The notes below the pieces were generated by a model. That model was not told the DNA's origin and ran no database searches. It saw only the letters and a list, made by a program, of their open reading frames with translations. The position numbers were made by a program, and so were the translations under genes. Below, in pieces: positions 6,771 through 11,281 of a DNA stretch of 11,281 bases. Every line of letters begins with the position of its first letter. Positions within the stretch are counted from its first letter, which is position 1. Source of the DNA: JANXZO01 sp964355115 (GTDB lineage Bacteria > Bacteroidota > Bacteroidia > Bacteroidales > FEN-979); contig CAYHCQ010000115.1 in assembly GCA_964355115.1 (NCBI GenBank), positions 1 through 11,281 on the forward strand, given 5' to 3'.

Positions 6771-7669
6771 ATGTATTGTCTGGTCAGGTATTCCAATATT
6801 TTCTCTGGTTCGATCCAGGTTATCTCCGGATCTTTTCTCAGCCAGGTCATCTGGCGTTTTGCATACCGCCGGGTATTGGTTTTAATGTTGACGATGGCCC
6901 GATCCAGGGTCACAGTTCCGTCGAAATGGCAGAACAACTCCTTGTAGCCAACAGTATTCAAAGCATTCAGATGACGAAATGGGTACAGATTAAGGGCTTC
7001 ATTAACCAATCCGGCTGCAATCATCCCGTCGACCCTGTAATCAATGCGTATGTTCAGGATGTCACGGGGAACCGTCATGCCAAGTTTTCTTACCCGGAAA
7101 CTGCGCTCTTTTGGCACATTGGTACGAAGTGAGGAATAGGGAAATCCGGTGGTGATACAGACTTCCAGGGCCCTGATGAGCCGGGCCGGGTTAAACAGAT
7201 CCACTCTTGCGGCATAGCCAGGATCGAGCACGTTCAGTTTCTCCTGCAGTGCACCAATCCCATGGGTTGCCAGCATCTCTTTCAATTGAAAGCGAACCGC
7301 CGGATCGGGATCGGGAAGTTCATCAATACCATGGCAAACTGCATTGAGATACAACCCTGATCCACCAACCAGTACAACAGTTTTATGCACTGAAAACAGA
7401 GCTTCAAGCTTTTCAAGCACCTCAGTCTCAAACCGGGAAACATTGTAATTATCGTGAATAGAGAGGTGACCGATAAAATGGTGCCGGGCGGCTGCCAGCT
7501 CTTCTGCCGAGGGAGTTGCGGTTCCAATCGGGATCTCCCGGAAAAATTGTCTTGAATCGGCAGAAATTATCTCCGTTTGAAGTTTGCGGGCAACCTGAAT
7601 TGCTGCGGTGGTCTTGCCGGAAGCAGTAGGTCCTGATATCACCAGGAGCGTCCGGTCATCAGAAATCAT
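6764..7669 (-). CDS. miaA: tRNA dimethylallyltransferase MiaA
   Basis: This 301-aa enzyme transfers a dimethylallyl group to N6 of adenosine 37 in tRNAs that read codons beginning with U. Family motifs are all present: P-loop GPTASGKT (13-20), SADSRQ (36-41) with the catalytic-region Asp, PIGTATPS (47-54), GGSGLYLNA (102-110), NPARLIRALEV (160-170), GYKE (241-244) and TRRYAKRQMTW (266-276). Length is normal for a bacterial MiaA. The start at 7669 overlaps the 3' end of the upstream pRiA4b ORF-3-like gene by 11 bases, pointing to translational coupling. The glycosyltransferase gene follows 36 bases later. Together with the CCA-adding enzyme gene upstream on the same strand, it makes this block largely a tRNA-maturation region. 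Confidence 0.97.
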   Translation of the reverse strand: MISDDRTLLVISGPTASGKTTAAIQVARKLQTEIISADSRQFFREIPIGTATPSAEELAAARHHFIGHLSIHDNYNVSRFETEVLEKLEALFSVHKTVVLVGGSGLYLNAVCHGIDELPDPDPAVRFQLKEMLATHGIGALQEKLNVLDPGYAARVDLFNPARLIRALEVCITTGFPYSSLRTNVPKERSFRVRKLGMTVPRDILNIRIDYRVDGMIAAGLVNEALNLYPFRHLNALNTVGYKELFCHFDGTVTLDRAIVNIKTNTRRYAKRQMTWLRKDPEITWIEPEKILEYLTRQYMT

Positions 7670-8450
7670 CGGAATCTCTGTCGAAGCCGGAATACCGTTT
7701 ATCGAGATTGTCTATGTCCTCATAATCTTCGAGGTGTTCCATCCTGTGCTCCTCTTCCCCGTCGGAATACTCATCACCATCATGTGCAACAGCAGGCGGG
7801 ATGTCGACCACATCACTCTGGGAATCAATTCCATGATCATCAACCAGGATATCCACCAGAGAATTCTCGATTTCAGCGATTTCAGTTTCATCCTCAACGA
7901 TGCTGTCAAGCTTTGCAATCAGGTCCAGCTTGGGAAGTTGAATTTTCGGAATGCTAACTTTGGGTACCGGAGGTGCGGAAGGTGCCAGCTGAACAGGAAT
8001 TTCCGGTTTTTTAGGAAGTTCACCCATGCGTTTATTGCACCTTGGGTATGATGTCATCTGTTCTCCCGGAAAAATCTTAAAGAGTTCTATGAAGAAGGAG
8101 TGGTATTCCGAGCTCGTAAATTCGTAAAGCATTTTCTGATGCGGGTCCTCGATGTAATTCTTCAGCCGCGCATCCTTCATCAATGGTATAGTGATCGTCT
8201 CCGTGGTGACCTGGTCGAGGTCTTCATCATATTTACGTACCTGGCGTTTTTCAGGCTTCAGGGAGACCTCCTTATCCTTCTTGTACTTTTTATCGGTCAT
8301 GAAAAAAGAGGCATGGTCGCAGTGATGCAATTCGACAGCTTCCATCATGACTGCATGAAAGTCAAGAAATGTCTGGTTGGGCTGGATTTCAATCTCCCTC
8401 AGGAAACTTTCCAGTTCATCGGATGTAACCCGAAAACGGTATATTAACAT
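7659..8450 (-). CDS. Plasmid pRiA4b ORF-3-like family protein with acidic C-terminal tail
   Basis: The product is 263 aa. Residues about 1-145 resemble the pRiA4b ORF-3-like family (also called IS1096 passenger TnpR-like). They show YRFRVTSDELESFLREIEI (4-22), FLDFHAVMMEAVELHHCDHASFFM (28-51), a stretch around MLYEFTSSEYHSFFIELFKIF (107-127), and the closing YPRCNKRMGELPKKP (135-149). A Pro-rich linker (about 146-178) leads to a strongly acidic tail. About 31 of the last 82 residues are Asp or Glu, and the terminus is DSDDF. There are no transposase features and no terminal repeats nearby, so the 'transposon passenger' label should not be taken as mobile. The molecular function is unknown. 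The gene overlaps miaA by 11 bases and follows the cca gene by 73 bases, so a housekeeping role tied to tRNA or translation is possible, but this is inference. Confidence 0.75.
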   Translation of the reverse strand: MLIYRFRVTSDELESFLREIEIQPNQTFLDFHAVMMEAVELHHCDHASFFMTDKKYKKDKEVSLKPEKRQVRKYDEDLDQVTTETITIPLMKDARLKNYIEDPHQKMLYEFTSSEYHSFFIELFKIFPGEQMTSYPRCNKRMGELPKKPEIPVQLAPSAPPVPKVSIPKIQLPKLDLIAKLDSIVEDETEIAEIENSLVDILVDDHGIDSQSDVVDIPPAVAHDGDEYSDGEEEHRMEHLEDYEDIDNLDKRYSGFDRDSDDF

Positions 8451-8476
8451 AATTACTCCTGCTCTCTAATTCAGGC

Positions 8477-8484
8477 CAAAAATA
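8477..8484 (-). promoter_or_regulatory. Possible -7 promoter element for the pRiA4b-like/miaA unit
   Basis: Read on the minus strand this is TATTTTTG, an exact TAnnTTTG match, 26 bases before the start codon at 8450 and in the 73-base gap after cca. No clear TTTG or TTG lies at the expected -33 spacing, so the site is only partly supported. Confidence 0.38.
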
Positions 8485-8523
8485 TAAAAATAATAATTTG
8501 GAACAGTGAAGTGTTGATAAGCT

Positions 8524-9948
8524 TTAAGAATTCACTCTTTTTAAACCAAGTTTTTCACCTTCTGCAAGCATAAGGGCGAAGGCGGCTTCAAATTCGTTAG
8601 GGATCACCCCTTCAAGGATGGCTTCGGTAATTGCCTCTTTTATAACGCCTACCTCTCTTGACGGGGCAATTCCGAAGGTGGCCATGATCACCTCACCTGT
8701 CACCGGAGGCTGCCAGTTGCGGAGTTTGTCCTTCTCTTCGATCTCTTTCAGTTTTTCCCGTACAACCTCAAAGTTTTCAAGATACCTTTTCACTTTTGCT
8801 GGATTCTTCGAGGTAATATCGGCTTCACACAGCAGCATGAGGTCATCGATGTCATCGCCCGCTTCGAAGAGCAGCCGCCGGACTGCAGAATCGGTAACGA
8901 CATCCTCTGCCAGTACAATTGGCCTGAGGTGGAGCAGTACCATCTTCTGAACAAAACGCATCTTCTCGTTGAGCGGAAGGCGAAGGTTGCGGAATATGAC
9001 CGGCACCATCCGTGACCCTCTGAATTCATGGGCATGGAAAGTCCAGCCTGTGCCCTGAATAAATTTCCTGGTAAGTGGTTTGGCAATATCGTGCAGGATG
9101 GCCGACCAGCGGAGCCATAAGTTATCTGATTTCACCGCAACGTTGTCGAGCACTGCAAGCGTATGGTAAAAATTATCCTTATGTCCTTTCCCATCTATTG
9201 TTTCGGTTCCTTTCAGTTCACAGAATTCAGGGAAGATGATCTGCAGCAAACCTGTCTCATCCAGTAGTCTGAATCCCCTTGAAGGAGCTTTGGCTTCAAT
9301 GATCAGATTGAACTCATCGGTGACCCGTTCGCCTGAGACGATGGTTATTCTGCCGGCATTGCGGCGTATTGCATCGAGGCAAAGCGGTTCGATGGCAAAA
9401 TCAAGCTGAGATGCAAATCTGACGGCCCTCATCATGCGCAACGGATCGTCGGAAAAGGTAATATCCGGATCGAGAGGCGTTCGGATGATCCTCCTTTCAA
9501 GATCGCCGAGACCGCCAAACGGATCAACAAGGATGCCGTAATTATCGCCATTCAGCCCAAGGGCCATTGCGTTGATGGTAAAGTCGCGGCGGTCCTGGTC
9601 CTCCTCAAGGGTGCCATCTTCGACAACAGGCTTCCTGGAGTTTTGCCGGTACGACTCCTTACGGGCACCCACAAATTCAATCTTCCAGCCGTGGTAGGTA
9701 AGCATTGCCGTTCCGAAATTTTTAAAAAATTTTACCGGAACATCGCCGCCGAGCTTTCCGGCCACACGATGGGCGAAATCTATCCCGCTGCCTGTTACCA
9801 CGATGTCGATGTCCTTCTTGTTATTGCGGTGCAGCAGCATATCCCTCACGAACCCGCCGATTACGAATGCCCTGACCTCCATCTCGGTGGCAACCTCCGA
9901 AACGACTCTGAATACCGGATTTGTGAGATTTTCTTCGAATATTTTCAT
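8524..9948 (-). CDS. cca: CCA tRNA nucleotidyltransferase with HD domain
   Basis: This 474-aa class II nucleotidyltransferase adds or repairs the 3' CCA end of tRNA using CTP and ATP. The head has GGFVRD (31-36) and the metal-binding DIDIV (46-50, Asp46 and Asp48). These are followed by RRDFTINAMA (120-129), DDPLRMMRAVRFA (167-179) and the nucleotide-selecting ERVTDEF (207-213). The C-terminal half carries an HD phosphohydrolase-type domain (H262, H286-D287, H340) of the kind found in many bacterial Cca proteins. The poly(A) polymerase family is similar in sequence, but the length and HD domain favour Cca. The tRNA at the left end of this window has no encoded CCA, consistent with a need for this enzyme. 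It is the first gene of the leftward block and is divergent from the DUF47 gene. Confidence 0.94.
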   Translation of the reverse strand: MKIFEENLTNPVFRVVSEVATEMEVRAFVIGGFVRDMLLHRNNKKDIDIVVTGSGIDFAHRVAGKLGGDVPVKFFKNFGTAMLTYHGWKIEFVGARKESYRQNSRKPVVEDGTLEEDQDRRDFTINAMALGLNGDNYGILVDPFGGLGDLERRIIRTPLDPDITFSDDPLRMMRAVRFASQLDFAIEPLCLDAIRRNAGRITIVSGERVTDEFNLIIEAKAPSRGFRLLDETGLLQIIFPEFCELKGTETIDGKGHKDNFYHTLAVLDNVAVKSDNLWLRWSAILHDIAKPLTRKFIQGTGWTFHAHEFRGSRMVPVIFRNLRLPLNEKMRFVQKMVLLHLRPIVLAEDVVTDSAVRRLLFEAGDDIDDLMLLCEADITSKNPAKVKRYLENFEVVREKLKEIEEKDKLRNWQPPVTGEVIMATFGIAPSREVGVIKEAITEAILEGVIPNEFEAAFALMLAEGEKLGLKRVNS

Positions 9949-9962
9949 AATTTACCCGGTGC

Positions 9963-9995
9963 CAAAATTAAGAAATTATTAAGAGATGTTAACAA
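9963..9995 (-). promoter_or_regulatory. Bacteroidota-type promoter for cca
   Basis: On the minus strand TTG (9993-9995) precedes TAATTTTG (9963-9970), an exact TAnnTTTG match, by 22 bases. The start codon at 9948 lies 14 bases downstream, giving a very short leader similar to that of the ybjQ-like gene. Confidence 0.48.
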
Positions 9996-10022
9996 TCTAA
10001 CAGGAGGAGAAACAAACTTGTA

Positions 10023-10030
10023 TATTTTTG
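10023..10030 (+). promoter_or_regulatory. Possible -7 promoter element for the DUF47/PiT unit
   Basis: TATTTTTG matches TAnnTTTG exactly on the plus strand, 62 bases before the DUF47 start codon. No TTG or TTTG is present at the normal -33 distance, so an activator-dependent promoter or a chance match are both possible. Confidence 0.35.
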
Positions 10031-10092
10031 CCTTGTTGGTCCGAATGACTGACATCTGGTTTTAAACTCAGTAATTCTTAAAACAAAGATTT

Positions 10093-10719
10093 ATGCTGCG
10101 AGGACTTTTACCCCGGGAGTACGCTTTTTTCGATTATTTCGAAAGATTAATGACAATCAACATCCAGATCAGCAGTGAATTTCATGCGCTGGTCAAGGAA
10201 AAAAAACACCCTGAGGTCGCTACAAAAGCGATCAAGCGCCTCGAGCGGGAAGCCGACAAGGTGGCCAAGGAGTGTATCGATCTTTTGCACAAGACCTTCA
10301 TTACTCCGATTGACCGCGACCAGATCTACCAGCTGGTAAACGGCCTCGATGATTTTGCCGACCAGATGAATGCCGCCACCTTCCGGCTCTTCTATTACGA
10401 TATCGAAGAGCTCAGGCCCGACACCATGGAGTTTGCCAAGATCATACACACATCTACCGTTGTGCTTGAAGAGGCCATTAAAGGACTCAGAAATACCAAG
10501 AAGAACAGCAGGACGATCAGGGAAAAATGTGCACAGATCCATGAACTGGAAAACCAGGCCGATGACATCTCCAGGATTGCCATTGCCAACCTGTTCAAAA
10601 CCAACGATATTATGATGATCATTAAGTGGAAAGAGGTATTTGAGCGGCTCGAGAAGGCTGTTGACCGGGTTGAACGGGTTGCCAACACCCTTGAGAGTAT
10701 CCTGATCGACAATGCATGA
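10093..10719 (+). CDS. DUF47 / PhoU-like phosphate transport accessory protein
   Basis: This 208-aa, all-helical soluble protein belongs to the DUF47 family, which is related to PhoU. Visible acidic metal-site-like motifs are KRLEREAD (48-55), DDFAD (86-90) and ELENQADD (151-158). TPIDRDQIYQL (71-81) and the last helix KWKEVFERLEKAVDRVERVAN (178-198) are also typical. DUF47 proteins commonly sit next to PiT phosphate transporters and are thought to regulate or support them (Pit accessory proteins). Here the transporter follows after 30 bases, so co-transcription and joint function are likely. The start at 10093 gives the usual MLRGLLPRE N terminus, with an A-rich rather than Shine-Dalgarno leader. 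Confidence 0.93.
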   Translation: MLRGLLPREYAFFDYFERLMTINIQISSEFHALVKEKKHPEVATKAIKRLEREADKVAKECIDLLHKTFITPIDRDQIYQLVNGLDDFADQMNAATFRLFYYDIEELRPDTMEFAKIIHTSTVVLEEAIKGLRNTKKNSRTIREKCAQIHELENQADDISRIAIANLFKTNDIMMIIKWKEVFERLEKAVDRVERVANTLESILIDNA

Positions 10720-10749
10720 TGACCTGTTCCATCATTTTATAATATATCT

Positions 10750-11281
10750 ATGAGTTCAATAATTATTATAGTAATTATCACCATAGCGGTAGCGCTGTTA
10801 TTCGATATTATCAACGGATTTCATGATGCTGCCAATTCAATTGCAACGATCGTTTCCACCAAGGTGCTCTCACCCAAATTTGCAGTTTTCTGGGCCGCAT
10901 TTTTCAATTTTGCAGCCATGTTTGTTTTTGCCCCGAAAGTTGCCAATACGATCGCGAAAATTGTTATCATTGACCCTGCCGACCCCGCATTTTTGTACGT
11001 CATCCTCACCGGCCTTATCGGCGCAATAATATGGGATCTGGTTACCTGGTGGTACGGACTGCCGTCCAGCTCCTCGCATGCGCTTATTGGTGGTCTTGTC
11101 GGCGCCGGAATGGCCTACAAAGGGATGGCCATTATACACTGGTCGAAGGTCGGTCAAACAGCCACATTTATTCCCATTGCCCCGTTAATCGGAGTTGTTC
11201 TGGGCTTTCTTTTCATGCTTATTCTCATCTGGACATTTCATAAGATGAGCCCCCATAAAGTCGATAACATTTTCCGCCGTG
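10750..11281 (+). CDS. Inorganic phosphate transporter, PiT family (3' end beyond window)
   Basis: The reading frame is open from ATG 10750 to the window edge, giving 177 residues plus one base; the rest lies outside. The N-terminal PiT signature FDIINGFHDAANSIATIVST (18-37) is intact, followed by APKVAN (61-66) and GLPSSSSHALIGGL (103-116), the second conserved motif. About five hydrophobic helices are seen so far. PiT proteins bring phosphate, or metal-phosphate complexes, into the cytoplasm using an H+ or Na+ gradient. It lies 30 bases after the DUF47 gene, the usual partner arrangement. The intergenic bases are AT-rich with no hairpin, consistent with one transcript. Confidence 0.95.
   Translation, partial: MSSIIIIVIITIAVALLFDIINGFHDAANSIATIVSTKVLSPKFAVFWAAFFNFAAMFVFAPKVANTIAKIVIIDPADPAFLYVILTGLIGAIIWDLVTWWYGLPSSSSHALIGGLVGAGMAYKGMAIIHWSKVGQTATFIPIAPLIGVVLGFLFMLILIWTFHKMSPHKVDNIFRR

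Noticed and set aside
7659..8450. A transposon or IS1096-type element, suggested by the family name of this protein
   Set aside because: No transposase, terminal inverted repeats or target duplication is visible, and the gene overlaps a housekeeping gene.

Overview
The window looks like ordinary chromosome from a member of the Bacteroidota, probably an environmental Bacteroidales-like lineage. The reasons are a secreted FISUMP-domain protein, a DUF3108 protein, a BadF-type sugar kinase and a pRiA4b ORF-3-like protein beside miaA. Purine-rich Shine-Dalgarno sequences are almost absent before start codons, and several upstream regions carry the Bacteroidota -7 promoter element TAnnTTTG. A tRNA gene without an encoded CCA end also fits. 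No phage, plasmid, insertion sequence, CRISPR array or recognisable defence system is visible.

Layout from left to right. A 5'-truncated tRNA with anticodon CAT (1-63) is followed by an AT-rich foldback (70-124) and a leftward secreted FISUMP protein (151-915). A gene-poor stretch (916-1256) and one uncertain small ORF (1257-1448) come next. A leftward two-gene unit (2483 to 1491) encodes a YbjQ/UPF0145 protein and a small potassium-channel protein. A rightward unit (2580-5741) encodes an APC amino acid permease, a secreted DUF3108 protein and a BadF/NagK-type sugar kinase. It ends in a hairpin terminator lying inside the 3' end of the convergent glycosyltransferase gene.

A long leftward block (9948 to 5738) encodes the CCA-adding enzyme, a pRiA4b ORF-3-like protein with an acidic tail, MiaA and a family 2 glycosyltransferase. 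Two of these act on tRNA: one completes the 3' end and the other modifies the base next to the anticodon. At the right edge a rightward pair encodes a DUF47/PhoU-like protein and a PiT phosphate transporter that is cut by the window end.

I did not find an obvious undescribed system. The observations most worth a second look are: the acidic-tailed pRiA4b-like gene overlapping miaA; the octamer tandem array before the sugar kinase; the terminator embedded in a convergent coding sequence; the pairing of YbjQ with a potassium channel; and the AT-richer glycosyltransferase at the end of a tRNA-maturation block.
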